Counted from the stretch's first letter, positions 1 through 13,421 are shown. The stretch is 64,000 nucleotides of DNA from Adiantum capillus-veneris (GCA_014529385.2 CM043958.1:148587293-148651292), one strand, 5' to 3'. The notes: generated from the letters alone by a model not told the origin. Numbers and translations: made by a program.

Positions 1-1430
1 TGTCGATCTCAATAATTAAAAAATCATACAAGTATAGAAACTGTCCATGCATTAGCATGAAGTAATACACGCCATTTCATTTTTATCAATTGTCCTATTT
101 GTTGTGGTTGAGTGTTGTTCTTCCATCTTGGTTATCGGTCAAGAGAGGCTTCTACTCTATGTTTTGATTTTTCAGAATCTTCCAATTGTTTGTTTGTAGC
201 CATTCTTGTCTATAGTTGTGCTTGAGAGGGGAATGTTGTGATCCAGCCTAGATTGTGCAAACTCCTTAAATCATGTAGTATGTGTACCACTATCTTTAGT
301 GGAGAAGAAAGGTGTGGTAGAGGTTAGTGGTTGCAGGACCCTCTAAGTCTTTAAATAATTTTGTACGGTTTTAACTTTCTTAGAGAAGAGTATTTGTTCC
401 ATGCCAAGTCCGTCAAAACTCTCTCCCTCTCTCTGTACTCATGGATTTCATCTTCCCTATCTCCTTGTATAGCCACAATAGTATATGCTTATGCAACATC
501 TATTTAAAATCCCCCTTCCTTACACTCAAGTGGCACTATACAAACCTACACGGTAAATCCCTCGAGTAAGGATCTATTCTTTAAAAAGAGAGGGAACTCT
601 CTCTGCTTCAGCTATGCATTCCTTGTTGCTTTGGATTTGTCACAACCCTACCTACGTCAATGAGACACACTGGCAAAATCCTTCTTTTGCAGAGATGTCC
701 TAAACCATCGTAACAATCATTTAGGGCTTAGCTTTAAACACCAAGGATTTTCCAAAAATAATAATAATAATAATAAATAAATAAATAAATGCTATCTATG
801 AGACATAGAGAGAGTCTTTTTATGTAAGGCCACAAGCCATTTTCTCATGGAAATAATAGACACACACACACACAAAGAGAGAGAGATGCCTTGAGAAAAA
901 GAGAGAGTTGTCTTGCGCAAGCCCACAACACCTCCGAAACCCCGAGCGAGTTTTCACAAGTGATCCCAAAAACCAAGGAAATTAGGGAAAAATATTACAA
1001 AAGAAGTCATAATCAAATTTAGGAATAATGAAAGTGAAGGAAGATGAGGTAAGAAAGGAATTACAAGGTTGAAATTCTCATCTCAAAGGATCTCTTACAA
1101 TTTAATGGCCTCCTACAATGTGCTCTTTTCAGTACAATCAAAATCATATACACATGAGAGATTAAACCATATATAAGTGTTAGTTCTTGCACATCCCTCC
1201 GCACATTGCTCAGTTTATTTGAATTTGGAACAACCCATTGATGAGGCACTGAAAACCAAACAACACACTTCATGCTACCTTTTGCTAACAATGTGACCAG
1301 ACATTGTATGCCCTTGTCGGAGAGGAAACCTTATGGTAGCTTCCTTTTAAAGGCTATACTATGTTTGGAGGTGCGCTTTGCATTCTTCAAAATGCCCCCT
1401 TCTTGCTCCTCTCTCTCTCTATGTGTTTGT
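1..1430. other. Gene-free left edge with short microsatellites
   Basis: No convincing coding region is visible on either strand. The stretch contains an AAT/AAAT run near 757-791, a short CA/GA run near 861-888 and a CT then TG/GT run near 1409-1462. It borders the left LTR of the Copia remnant, but I cannot place where that LTR ends within the TG-rich sequence. Confidence 0.5.
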
Positions 1431-1450
1431 GTGTGTGTGTGTGTGTGTGC

Positions 1451-1668
1451 GTGTGCGTGCGGATGCATGTCTACATATGTGCACTAGCAAGGGAGAGTGT
1501 GTGTGAGGGGGAATTGGGAAAGAAGGAGAAGCATATGCAGACAACTCCTTGAATTAGTGGAGTAGAAAGTGAGAGTTCAAGTAAACTCTCACTTTCTCTC
1601 CCTATATTCATTAGAGAGAAAATATAGTTAGGGGTGGTTTCCATGGCCACCTATCCTACACCCCAACA
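1451..1668 (-). repeat. Left (3') LTR of the older Copia remnant
   Basis: Shares long blocks with 6341-6567, including GCACTAGCAAGGGAGAGTGT and the closing CACCCCAACA. The boundary at 1668 is clear because the purine-rich tract follows; the left limit is blurred by a TG-rich run. Confidence 0.65.
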
Positions 1669-1974
1669 AACTCCCACTTCAAGGTCAGGGTGGCCAATAG
1701 TTGCATCATTATAGCTAGTCTATAAAAAGTTGATGAAGCATCACCTAGGCTTCATCCTACACCCATAAGCTCTATGCAATGTGTAAATCGCTCCGAGGCT
1801 AGGCTCTTCATGAGAACATCTGCGAGGTTGTTGTCAATGTGAACCTTGACAAGCTCAATGTGCTTGCTAGCCAATACGTCTTGTATGACATGGTATGTGA
1901 CCTCTATGTGTTTCAACTTTGAGTGGAACACCGGATTCTTTGCCAAAACAATGGCACTCTGACTATCACAATGC

Positions 1975-2154
1975 TGAAGGGGATTGAGGAGCACCACAGA
2001 CGGAGAGTGAGAGAGAGAAGGAGACACATGACACACAGATATGGGTGGGGAGACTCAAAGAGTGAGCAGCCCCCTATACAGTTATGTTATGTATAAGGTA
2101 TACAAGTCAGTGGGCGCCCAGACTCTGGGTGGCAGGGCAAGGCACAGGTGCCTA
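1975..2154 (-). repeat. 3' LTR of the nested Copia element, lacking its first bases
   Basis: Matches 5494-5673, but the inner end that should read TGTTGGGGTA on the - strand is missing, so the LTR is incomplete beside the polypurine-tract position. The outer end abuts the AATGC target duplication. Confidence 0.65.
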
Positions 2155-2159
2155 AAGAC

Positions 2160-3720
2160 TACAAAAGGCGAGAGAAAACCGCTCTCAACCAATGCCCACT
2201 AGCTGGCTGTGATCGTGTGAATCCGACTGTCTTGCTCCCGTGTAATTCCATTCACCACCAGACGTACCGCACACGTACTGCAAGTATGTACGCAATACCT
2301 GCATATCTCTCTCGTGCATTATGCCATCATCAGTCAACAAACGACGACTGACAACCCCAACTACAAATGCTCCCACTACAGCTGTGATATCCGGTCTCAA
2401 GATCAGCATCTCATACATGAGACCACCGAATGCCGATGCAATGCTAGCGGGCCCTGCTAGCTCTACGGAGCATGCATCAACATATATATCCCTGGCAATA
2501 GGCATCTCTGACTGACAAGGCGTGTCAGCCACATGCATCTCCTGACTGTCCGCAAAAGACGCATCAACCTGTCGTGCAACCTCAGAACAAACCATCTGCT
2601 CTAGGTGTCAGCTGGAAGACATATCCTGCACAACTATATCCCCATGGTCACTGTCAAGCATAGAAAGGAATGACTGCATTATCGCTAACGTCTCAGCCTC
2701 CTCTACAATCATCCACTGCAAACATGACCACTCAATCTGATGTGACTCACTAGAGCTCTCATGCTTTAACTCTGTATGCATAGACTCTTGCACAACGTCC
2801 TGCTGTCGTGACTCACTAGAACAAGACCGCTCTACCTGTCTATCCTGCATAGAAGTATCTCGCACAACTGACTCTCTACTTTGCTCAGTCACTAGCAAAG
2901 CATGCATGTCTGACTTTGTCACCTCTTTGTGTGACTGCTCAAGTCGTGCCCCAACTTTGTGCACAACGAGCTCACTACTCTGCACTCCATGCAAAGCACC
3001 CTACAACCCATGAGCAAAAGAGACTGTCTGGGTCTCTTGCTCTCTGTATGGCTGTAACAAGATTGAGACTCGATCATCTCACACCAGTACTACATGCAAT
3101 GGGTACCATGTGCCAACTCTATCACCTCTCGCAATCACTAGCGAACCCAAATGCAACGCAAAAGATCGCTCAAGCAGCGATACCTGACATCCACTATCCG
3201 TGATCTAACCAACAGAGATCAAACTCATCGTCAAATCTAGCACATGACACACATCTCTGAGCACGTACGATGCACCGCTTGATAATGGCACTCTCACATC
3301 TCCTGAACTAGCAATCTCATGCAGTGACCCATCTGCCAATCGCACACTACCATGCACTCTGCTAGAATAGCTACTGAACAAGTCACGATACGGAGTGACA
3401 TGAAAAGTAGTGTCCTTGTCTAGCACCCACTGCAAAAGAAGTGCACTATCCTCAGACGTCAAAAAATCAAGAGTAATACAGGAAGCAAATGTGACCTCAC
3501 TATCACTAGGGTACTCAGACATTGTATCTGATCCTGCAACTGTCAAGTCAACGGAGCCTATACATCTACTGCATCCTTGAGACTAGCCTGTCTCCTATGC
3601 TCTCTCATACGACGAAAGCAACGCCATCTAATATGCCCTGTGTGACCACAATGCCAACATCTCAAGTGTCGACATGAACGAGGACGTCGTCTCTCATGAG
3701 TCATTGTCCTAGACTCGAAA
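2160..3720 (-). pseudogene. Gag zinc knuckle, protease region and RT end of the nested Copia
   Basis: Three pieces can be read on the - strand. A CCHC zinc knuckle (CWHCGHTGHIRWRC, spacing C-X2-C-X4-H-X4-C) lies at 3618-3659, as in the gag nucleocapsid. At 3205-3546 WVLDKDTTFHVTPYRDLF corresponds to the Copia protease and pre-integrase region, but the expected D-S/T-G is replaced by DKD. At 2185-2595 GGLMYEMLILRPDI resembles the reverse-transcriptase C-terminus. Integrase and most of the RT are absent. The middle piece (2608-2994), rich in Ser, Glu and Gln, is not recognised. The whole is non-functional. Confidence 0.65.
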
Positions 3721-5493
3721 GTCTCACACATATTGACTACTATAAGTGAATGTCAAAAATAACCAAGAGTTGTAACTCTACTCTAGGTACGGTAGCAATG
3801 AAATGCACTCAACTTATCCAAAAGAAGCAACCTGCAACGAGAAAATGCTCCCTGAAAAAGAGCTCACCAGCACCTACAATGCTCATGCTCATCCACGCAT
3901 AAAATCTCTCACATTAGTGTAACCACACTATGCTCCACAAATGGCAATGATGCAAATCCCAAATTCCAAGTGTACGAGGCTCCTGTAGAGTAAACCAAGC
4001 TCTTGTATGGCTGTAAAATATGGCTGCAAATCAGCCCCAAAACAGCCCTTCAACTCTTAAACATTTGCATAAACAAGTCACAAATGTGTCCCAGATCAGC
4101 CTACAACTGAGCCATACATGGACACCTACAAAGAGGAAACAATGGCTGAAAATTCAGTGCCCAAATAAGCCATCAAACCTACTTATAACTTGTAAACCTG
4201 TAGCTGAAACGTGTTGAAATACCTCAAGCCATTAGTGCTCGAGTCCGGCTACCTAGCTCGTAGCCACACAAGCATACATCACAATATTCACTCATGTGAG
4301 TGTGCCAAGATAACTGTACGCCTGTCAAACCGTGAGCTAATCACCAAGCCCACACTATGCGGTATCAATGCATACACATGCACAAATCTCCCACCTACAG
4401 AGAACACTGCACACAAATGCTGAGTGCAACCCGCAATCTCTACCTAGATCACATAAATGATGCGCATAAAACTCTTGGGAAAATTTCGGCACAGTTTCGA
4501 CGCACAATGGCTATCAACACAAAATAACCATTGTCCTGCAAGCTCAATACAATGAGCAATCAATGTGCATTAAACTACACTCAACATACATGCATAAGAT
4601 CTGCAAACCTGTGTCCAACAAATGCTCACAAAGAGTACCACAGGTGACCATACATGTCATCCACAACCAACCTCTGCACTTGCTCACAAGATCTACTGCT
4701 CACCACATAAGCATACATAGAGCATTACCCGCTCAAAGACCATGTATGCAAGCCACAACACTGCTGAAGAACCACTCAACTGCAAATGGCAACACGTGTG
4801 GGAGTACTAGACTCAACCTGTACCTGGGAGTCAAACCCGATCTTGTAACACCTCATATGTACTGCTACCTGCAGTGTGCAAGGGTAAGCTGTCTGCAGCA
4901 AAGAAAACAACAGAGCCCAAGACTGTCCTGAAAAACAGTCTCTGTGTTTTTAATTTCAGATCCACCTGCACTTTGAATCAGAAACGATTCCTTCTACAAA
5001 GTCGTAGAGCTTGAAGCCAACTCCTTTTTGAACCAAAAAGTTTTGGAATCGGAGCTTTGTAGCTCAAGTTATGAGCAAAACAGTAGACTGCTTTCAAACT
5101 GTCAAAAACTGAACGACTTTCTTCTGTGCTTCTTTGAGCTCATAGAAAGGCTCAAGATCACTTTCCACCTCGATGCGTGAGCTGAATGCATCAATCTCAC
5201 AATGCTTCCATGTCTATGGAAGCTCCAAGCTCCAATGTGTCGCCGATGTAGCCGTTGCAAAGCTTTTCGAGAAGAGGGAAAATGTTGTACACAGTGGGCT
5301 GATCTGTAGAGGAACTGTGGACTGATCTGTGAGCACTAGGAAGCTCTTGAGAGCTCTCTTGCAAGCCTCTGTATGGCTGTCCACAAGCCTCCTCTATTTC
5401 TTTGCTCAGATCTGTGACCTCTCCGCCATAGCCGCGACGAGTTCATTGCGAAGCCGTCCATCTACACTCTCACACCTATGCTCTGATACCAAT

Positions 5494-5682
5494 TGAAGGA
5501 GATCAGGGAGCACCACAGATGGAGAGTGAGAGAGAGAAGGATAATACGACACACAGATATGGGTGGGGAGACTCAAAGAGTGAGCAGTCCCCTATACACT
5601 TATGCTATGTATAAGGTATACAAGTCAGTGGGCGCCCAGACTTTGGGTGGCTAGGAAAGGCACAGGTGCCTATACCCCAACA
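5494..5682 (-). repeat. 5' LTR of the nested Copia element (189 bp)
   Basis: Read on the - strand it begins TGTTGGGGTATAGG and ends CTCCTTCA. It has a short complementary terminal TG...CA and is followed by the primer-binding site. About 180 bp match 1975-2154 with scattered differences. Confidence 0.75.
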
Positions 5683-6340
5683 AATGCAGTACTGAAACCT
5701 CGTGAATGCCCAAATCTCCCACTAGATGAGCTAACCACATGGCTTATTTGCTGGCATCAGATACAACAACATACTTTCCCTCAATGTTAGATGAAGACGT
5801 GCAATCTTGGAGACATGATCTCCAAGAGATAGCCACTCTAGCAACATGAACACATAGCTAGATGTGGATCTTCTATTATCCACACAACCCGCATAATCCG
5901 CATCCGTGTAACCCACAATAGATGCATCGTTGTTTTCAAAGTGTAAACACTTCCTAGATGTATCCTTTAGGTATCTGAGGATTTTATTCATTGCTTCCCA
6001 ATGATTCTTGCTAGGTTCTTGTCTTGTGGCTACCATAGCATACATCAAACTGCCAACTGTTGAAGAATATGACACTTTTTCCATTTCGTCTTTCTCAGTA
6101 TTTTTCGGGAGAATCTTCGTTGATGAGTTTTAAGTATGCTTGCATTGGGGTACTCAATGACTTCCCCCCCTACATACTAAAATGTTGCAAGACCTTGTGG
6201 ATGTACTTTTCTTGAGACAATTCAAGAATTCCACATTTCGTATCTCTCTTAATGCACATACCAAGAAAGTGATTTTCATTTCCCAACTCTTTCATGGAAA
6301 GTTGAGTGCTTAGCATCTCTTTCAACTGATTGATCTTGTG

Positions 6341-6567
6341 CACGTGCATGCATATGCGTGTGTGCGTAGGTGTGTATGTGCACTAGCAAGGGAGAGTGTG
6401 TGTCAGGGGGAATTGGGGAAGAAGAAGAAGCACATGCAGACAGTTGCTTTGGTTAGTAGAGTAGAAAGTGAGAGTTCAAGTCAACTCTCACTTTCTCTCC
6501 CTATATTCATTAGAGAGAAAATATAGTTAGCGGTGGTTCCCATGGACACCTGGCCTACACCCCAACA
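6341..6567 (-). repeat. Right (5') LTR of the older Copia remnant
   Basis: Direct repeat of 1451-1668. Its inner edge runs straight into reverse-transcriptase coding sequence with no tRNA primer-binding site, which marks an internal deletion. A (CT)n tract starts directly at its outer edge. Confidence 0.65.

Positions 6568-6569
<2 letters not shown>

Positions 6570-6659
<90 letters not shown>
6570..6659. repeat. (CT)n microsatellite, about 90 bp
   Basis: Uninterrupted CT dinucleotides directly after the right LTR of the older Copia remnant. Confidence 0.95.
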
Positions 6660-6666
<7 letters not shown>

Positions 6667-6689
6667 GTGACACAAAATGAAACTTTCAA

Positions 6690-6871
6690 ATTACTACATA
6701 CTAAATACAAAGTCGTGGAGAAAAATCACAAAAAGATGCACAAATTTGAGTCTCTAAATTATTGTCACCACCGTTGAAGGATTACTACATACTAAATACA
6801 AAGTCGTGGAGAAAAATCACAAAAAGATGCACAAATTTGAGTCTCTAAATTATTGTCACCACCGTTGAAGG
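6690..6871. repeat. Tandem duplication of a 91-bp unit
   Basis: 6690-6780 is repeated at 6781-6871 with no difference that I can see. The unit covers the 3' end of the LEA-like fragment, so it duplicates the tail of that pseudogene. Confidence 0.85.
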
Positions 6872-7205
6872 TGTTCTTCACAGTTTCTAGAGCTTGCTGA
6901 AGAGCACCCAATACCTGGTCCTTGGCAACAAAGGCACTGTCACGCACATACACTGGCACCCGAGACAACTTATCTTACAATATTGTGCTCACATTGAAAT
7001 CCTTGGCCTTGGCTTGGTCCATCAAGCCCTGTCCTTTGCCCCTAGCATCGACCGTCTTCTCCTTGGTGGTCTCTAGCGCACCGTGAGCCTTCTTTACCAT
7101 CTCTCCGACGTGATGGGCCTTGTCTCTCATAGACTCAACAACACCTGGGGTAGTGTGTTGGGCATCCTTGCCTTCTATGAGCCTGAAGGCCAAATATTTC
7201 TTCAA
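6850..7205 (-). pseudogene. LEA-like protein gene fragment
   Basis: On the - strand the reading frame from 7205 gives an Ala/Lys/Glu-rich, hydrophilic segment with DKAHHVGEMVKKAHGAL and ETTKEKTVDARGKGQ. These recall the 11-residue repeats of group 3 (LEA_4) late-embryogenesis-abundant proteins, which protect membranes and proteins during desiccation. After a stop codon near 6976 the same frame continues with DKLSRVPVYVRDSAFVAKDQ and ALQQALETVKNTFNGG, so the frame is broken once. There is no clear start exon. The family call rests on composition and a few motifs. It could instead belong to a related stress protein. Confidence 0.45.
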
Positions 7206-7289
7206 AGGATGATTTAATCCCCTTACTTTTGTAATGGAACTCTCTCCTCAAGGAGGCATATTTCACCACCGATTGCATCATGATCTAAA

Positions 7290-8770
7290 ATACTCTATTG
7301 TTGCCATAAACAAAGCCTTCAAGTGCTAAGAGAATTTATGCATGCAGTCTTTCGCATCTACCAAAAAGTGATATGTCGACTACGTATGGGAGATGGAATT
7401 TTTCAAAAAAAATTGCAAGCACCATTGGTGTCAAACAAGGATGCCCACTTTCCCCAACCCTCTTTGGGCTACTCATTGATGAATTGGAATGCATGGTTCT
7501 TGATTTTATGCAACAAGAAGGCATAGAAGAGGTTAAGATTGGAAATGTGGTGATCATGTTTTTGCTTTATGCCGATGATGTAGTGCTCTTGGCACATACC
7601 TTAGAAGATGCACAAAAGCTTATGATTGTCTTGGAACTCTTTTGCCTACATGGCGGGCTGATCTTGAATGGATCCAAAACCAAGGTTATGCTTGTAAAGA
7701 CCCTCAATGATGAAAATCCATAAATTGTATACAACAATGAGCAACTTGAAACGGTAGATAGCTTAAAGTACCTTGGCCTTGAGGTTCCATCCAATCATAA
7801 ATGGAAGGATTGCGCAATGTGTCGCTTGGAAGCTGGAAAGAGGGCTTATTATGCATTTGACAACATGTGCAATGATAGAGAGATCAAAGTGTTGGGCTCT
7901 CAAAAAGTACCTCTTTGACACATTTGTGACACCGGTGCTTCTTTATGGAGTGGAGGTGTGGGGTGGTAGGCATTGGGAAGTCTACTTAGAAAGAGTTTGA
8001 GAATGTCCAAATGCGTTTTCTCACCAAATTTCTCCAAGTCAAGAAACAAACACCCTACATGCTCTTACTTCTTGAGTCCGGATCACTTCCCATTAAGGTC
8101 TTGGGCATGCAAAGGGTTGTGGAGTACATGCTAAAGACACAATGTATCCCTTTGTATCAACTTCCTAGAATTGCATATGAAGCAAGCCAAAAGGTCCAAA
8201 AGACGTGCAAGAGCAAAATAATAAGTTTGGGGTGGATGCTTGACATCAAGAAATGGTTTGGAAGATGGGATGCATGTCACTTGGTCAAGGATGCATGGAA
8301 CGACTTCCAAGTTAATGAGGCCTTCTTACAACACCAATGTATCACGGCTTGGGAGAAATCTGGAGGTCCTTGCTTCAACCATTACACCACACACATTGCC
8401 CCAAACTACAAGTATCTCTTCTTCTTGAAACAACGTAACCAAACCCGTCCCTATATCCTTGAGCCCATCTCGTTGAGTGCGATATGCACCATTGCATCCA
8501 TTCATCTTAGCTCCCCTTCTCTACGTTACAAGACAAGACGTTGGGGCACTCGCAAGGAGTCTCATCAACTTTGCACCTTATGCCCTCGTCAAGTGCAAGA
8601 GAGTGAGTACCACACACTACTTGAGTGCTCAACTTTTGATAACATTAGGTCCTCTTTTCCCCATACATTCATCCATGAGCTCTCCCTACACACCTTCCTC
8701 TCCCAACCATGATGTGGACTCTCTATTACGATGCTCATTTCAACCATTTTTGAGCATCGAGAGTCACTTA
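7290..8770 (+). pseudogene. LINE (non-LTR retrotransposon) ORF2 3' part
   Basis: The + strand encodes the end of a LINE reverse transcriptase. The early part (FMHAVFRIYQKVICRL) is in one frame. After a shift near 7405 come IGVKQGCPLSPTLFGLLID and the catalytic box LLYADDVVLLAH at 7561-7596, then LNGSKTKVML. Further stops near 7721 and 7915 break the frame. The C-terminal domain (8011-8712) ends with a putative zinc knuckle (CTLCPRQVQESEYHTLLEC, 8572-8628), common in plant and fern LINEs. Endonuclease and ORF1 are missing, as expected for a 5'-truncated copy. No poly(A) tail or target duplication was identified. Confidence 0.8.
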
Positions 8771-8845
8771 TGACCTCCACTCACAACATGCGACATGTTC
8801 ATTTGGTCCCATAGGTCATATTGACCTCCGAGGATGATAATAGAA

Positions 8846-9866
<1,021 letters not shown>

Positions 9867-9911
9867 AAATACTGACGCCAACATGTGCTTAGCCTCTCGC
9901 AAGCTTCTCTC

Positions 9912-9971
<60 letters not shown>

Positions 9972-10173
9972 AACAGTGCACGTCTGCTGGAGAGGAAATT
10001 ACAAGCGTGGTCAACATGAGTGACTGCTAATAGAGTTTCTAAGTAGGTATTTTTAGATCACTGCATGATCCCATGAAGAAGTTCTCTTTGAGAGCTTGCG
10101 TAAAAGAAGGGCACCATCCAACATGCCAAGAGCGGTCACCATGAGGTGCTTTTGTGTGCACACATGCATGCAT

Positions 10174-10212
<39 letters not shown>

Positions 10213-10301
10213 TGAACTGATCACACAAATGATGGCAACAATCCAACCTTCCACCCATGGTGTGCATTAGGGTCTGCCATGGCTCTCTAAGATAATACTA
10301 G

Positions 10302-10371
<70 letters not shown>

Positions 10372-10600
10372 GTAGTGCATGCCGACATGAGCTACTAGCG
10401 GGAGCTTATTATATGTTCGTCATTCATATTGTACAATGCATTATATTAAATCCACAAAAAATCAATGCTAATTGTTTGGGAGCTAGGCTAGCCTCGGGAC
10501 TAAGTGACATCGGGCATGGGAGGGTGGGACGATGAAGCGATTATGGACCATAGATCTTGGCGGCGGTGAACGTAATCTAATTAATCTTTATGTGGTGGCC
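9867..10600. repeat. Microsatellite cluster without genes
   Basis: (CT)n runs at about 9907-9968 and 10305-10371 and a (CA)n run at about 10176-10210. The sequence between them has no coding signal I can support. Confidence 0.8.
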
Positions 10601-10727
10601 TTACACACGTTTTTGAAGTAAATTAAGGCTCGCATCCTTCAAAAGCGCATGCAAGGAGAAGTGGTTAGGACATGTGCCTTGCATGGGTGATGTCATCTGT
10701 TGAAACCCCACGGCCACACAATGACAC

Positions 10728-12713
10728 ACGGCTATGAACACGGTAGTGGTTTGTAAGCAATAAGTGTGGTAATAGTTGAGATCATATACTGCTAATACTA
10801 TTGCTTCTGTTGCTGCTACTATTACCGCGCTTACCGCTAAATGACCATTCAAAAATAAAGGTTCTCATTTGGGCCACCCAAAATTGGGTGGCATGAATGA
10901 GCATCTTTGTTTTTGACCTGCAAAAAAAATGAAACATCAATTGTCTTTTGGAAGAGTATACAAAAAACCCAAAGAATTGAAACCGAATTTACTTTACCTT
11001 GACAATTTAATACGCAGAAGATCAACTATTTAAAAAAGTTACAATAAAATGTAAATAGTTGCATATACATTGTGCCACATTGGAACTTAATGAAAGTTTG
11101 AACAAATAGTTTTCTATCTAATACTCCTCGATCTCGTCATCGTCTAGAGGCACGTACATTTGATCACCTTGACTCTACATAAACCCAAACCAAATTGAAC
11201 AATTATCAACAGCTCAAAACAATTGATACAATATTACTTGTTTAAACTTACCGCTTGTAGTGATCCAAACCCCATGTCAAATTGCTCACGAGAGATGTGG
11301 TTGTTCTCGAACAACCATCACCAAGTACCAAATTTTGTATGTCGCTCCTGATACTTGACCATCTCTCTGGTTGGTCGAGTAAGAGTGATATGTTCCTATG
11401 TTGGCAATAACAATAACCAATCATCAACTACAATCTTCAAAATCATTGATTAGTGTTATAATTTAACCAATCTTACATACTTGTCCTTCCATACTGCCTT
11501 GCCTCCTGAGACATAGTGCATAGGAGTTTGTCTGGTGCGAGCTTCGCGTTGTTGTTTGTAGGATGAGCCCGTCACTGCCTGATCGCTCTTTTCTTGCATT
11601 GCCCACTCCCATTCCGCGTCTGCCATATTCCCACCACGATAGCTCATGTCTGGATCTCTAACCTGGTTGGTTGTTGAGCACCGCACACTGGACTGCTTGT
11701 TTTTTAGAAGAAAAATTTATGTAGCCCTCCAACCACTGTTGTGAAAAATAATGATCGGGGGCATTTGGAAATCTAACTAGCAGCACATCCTCAATGTAGA
11801 GTGTATGATTAGGTATTTGGTCTCTAAGCTTTACAAAACAGTTCTTATACGTTGAATGTATAAGACTTTGTAGATGGCGACAAAATGCCATGCCCGGTGC
11901 TATGCCGAAGTCCACCTCGCCACCATATTTAACCTTGTAGTAACATCCATGCGTGTCTGGCATGGGTGCGTCAGTATCCTCGTCCCCTGCATCAAGGGCA
12001 GCACACTCTAAAAGTGGGGACTCCGTTTCCCTACCACTACCAAAACAAACAAAGCCACAAGATCCACCGCCGCTTTGTCTCTCACGGCGCTCGCTGCCTT
12101 CAGATGAGCGGCGGCAATGCGCGCTACTAGAGGAAGTTCATCAACAATGTTCTGGCAAAGTAGAAGTGGAATGGAGTGGCATAGGACCTTCTGATGCAAT
12201 AGGAGTAGGACCCTTGGTAGAAGGGGAGTAGGACCCTACGATGGAAGGGGAGTAGGACGATAAGAAGGGGCCGTAGACTGAGGTGCCATCGCTGCAAGGC
12301 TTTGTAGGTAAGGAGTCTCTCTCTGACTCCCCCATAGTGTGGTCTGCTAAGAAAGACCATAGGACGCAAGCTAATGTGAAGTGTAGCGGCCAAATAAATC
12401 CTTCGTTGAACAGAGTTACTGCTCTTGCAAAGAGATAGCATGCTGTAGGTCTGGATCTACGACCAATGGAGGACCCTGAGTAGAGTAGGTGTAGGATGGC
12501 CATGCCTGCAAATAGCAAAAATAAACCTATGACACTCATGGTTTAGGGTTAACTAGCCAAAAAAAATCTTCATTTCTTGCTTGTTCTCACCGCCTTAAGA
12601 CTCGGGTCCACTGGAGGTGATGTCCACCTCGGGTGGGAGCCCATCTCGGACGTGAACCAACCAAAAGAAGAGCCAAATGGCTGCTCCCCACCAAGTGGTC
12701 TCTCGTCTGACAT
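10728..12713 (-). pseudogene. Accessory (ORF2-type) gene of a CACTATAAGAGG transposon family, copy 1
   Basis: The - strand copy starts at the ATG at 12711-12713 (MSDERPLGGEQPFGSS). It continues after a likely intron with a Pro/Ser/Thr-rich segment, then HGCYYKVKYGGEVDFG (11658-11963), and ends with SYRGGNMADAEWEWAMQEKS and QREARTRQTPMHYVSGGKA (11456-11686). The same protein parts occur in order on the + strand at 25604-26825. The layout (disordered N-terminus, then a charged Trp-rich domain) matches the second gene of CACTA elements, whose product binds subterminal repeats; that role is inferred. The frame is interrupted and the 3' end breaks off near 10728, before any terminal repeat, so this is a truncated copy. 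Confidence 0.6.
10855..10916. repeat. Imperfect palindrome at the 3' side of copy 1
   Basis: GGCCACCCAA faces TTGGGTGGC, with ATAAAGGTTCTCATT and AATGAGCATCTTT as outer arms. It corresponds to the better-preserved palindrome at 27386-27453 in copy 2. Confidence 0.7.
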
Positions 12714-12729
12714 CTACAGGCTCTCTTAA

Positions 12730-13353
12730 TTATTTGCTCGAATTTTTATTTGCTCGGAAAATATTGTTCGGGCTATGGTAAGACTCTTCGGTAGTTGGTT
12801 GTCCTAAGACCTTTTTGCAAATGAGGTTGCACAAAGCTCCATGTAGCATAATACACGGCATCGATTTAAAAAAACATATGATGTTGCTCCACATCTAGCC
12901 ACCATGCGTAAATCTAACAGCCGCTACAAACAATGCCGTGCTTTTGAATTGTCATCGCTCACTTTCACCATCTCTTGGACTGTCACATTTCTCCTTGTCT
13001 ATAGCCCTGGCTGAGGAACAACATCACAAAGTACTTGAAAAAATTAGCATGCACTAGCTTTGAGGCTTTCAAGCATCACTATGAAAATGTCCAAGTGTTT
13101 ACAACACTGTTTTACCGCGTTTTGTAGAGTTAAAGAAGGTGCAAATTCAATGAGAGAAACAAGAGAGAGGAGGGTGGGGGTTTTTTGTGTGTTTAAAGTA
13201 TTACCACAAATTTCTCCGTTGTGATTACCATGGTTATTACAACCACTAAATGGTTGCTTTGCTAAGCACGTTTGAAAATGGTTGCTTTGCTATGCATGTT
13301 TGGAAATGATTGATTTGTTGGGCACGTTTTGGAAATGATTGTTTGGATAGTGT

Positions 13354-13421
<68 letters not shown>

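Larger units (their letters stand above)
1975..5682 (-). mobile_element. Younger Copia element nested in the older one, TSD AATGC
   Basis: LTR-like direct repeats lie at 1975-2154 and 5494-5682. AATGC occurs directly outside each end (1970-1974 and 5683-5687), the 5-bp duplication expected for an LTR element. Next to the right LTR, 5479-5491 reads on the - strand as TTGGTATCAGAGC, the usual Copia primer-binding site for initiator tRNA-Met. The interior holds only pieces of gag and pol on the - strand, and 3.72-5.48 kb shows no coding similarity I recognise, so the element is non-autonomous. Confidence 0.8.
1752..6330 (-). pseudogene. Copia pol C-terminus (RT end and RNase H), split in two
   Basis: The gene reads on the - strand from about 6330 to 5683 and resumes at 1974. 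The upstream part shows typical Copia motifs: VGSLMYAMV, then HWEAMNKILRYLKDT and GYTDADYAG at about 5731-6084. The downstream part continues with CDSQSAIVLAKNPVF and KHIEV at 1752-1974. If 1975-5682 and one copy of the AATGC duplication are removed, the two halves join in frame across VLHCDSQSAI. This is the reverse transcriptase and RNase H that would make retrotransposon cDNA. Stop codons and a frame change in the upstream part show it is dead. Gag, protease and integrase are missing. Confidence 0.75.
1451..6567 (-). mobile_element. Older Ty1/Copia LTR retrotransposon remnant, split by a younger element
   Basis: Two similar ~220-bp direct repeats (about 1451-1668 and 6341-6567) behave as LTRs. 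Both end on the + strand in CCCCAACA, so the element reads TGTTGGGG on the - strand. A purine-rich stretch read on the - strand lies directly inside the left copy and suits a polypurine tract. Between the LTRs is the C-terminal part of a Copia pol gene on the - strand. No primer-binding site, gag or integrase is visible next to the right LTR, so the 5' half is deleted. A second Copia element (1975-5682) interrupts the RNase H region. The outer limits of the LTRs are approximate. Confidence 0.75.

Noticed and set aside
220-260. Possible polypurine tract and LTR start (GAGGGGAATGTTGTGATCC)
   Set aside because: No second LTR, primer-binding site or pol sequence is visible, so it cannot be supported.
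6481-6675. Arg-Glu repeat protein
   Set aside because: Pure translation of a (CT)n tract; the same applies at 8799-9049, 9409-9687 and 9805-10023.
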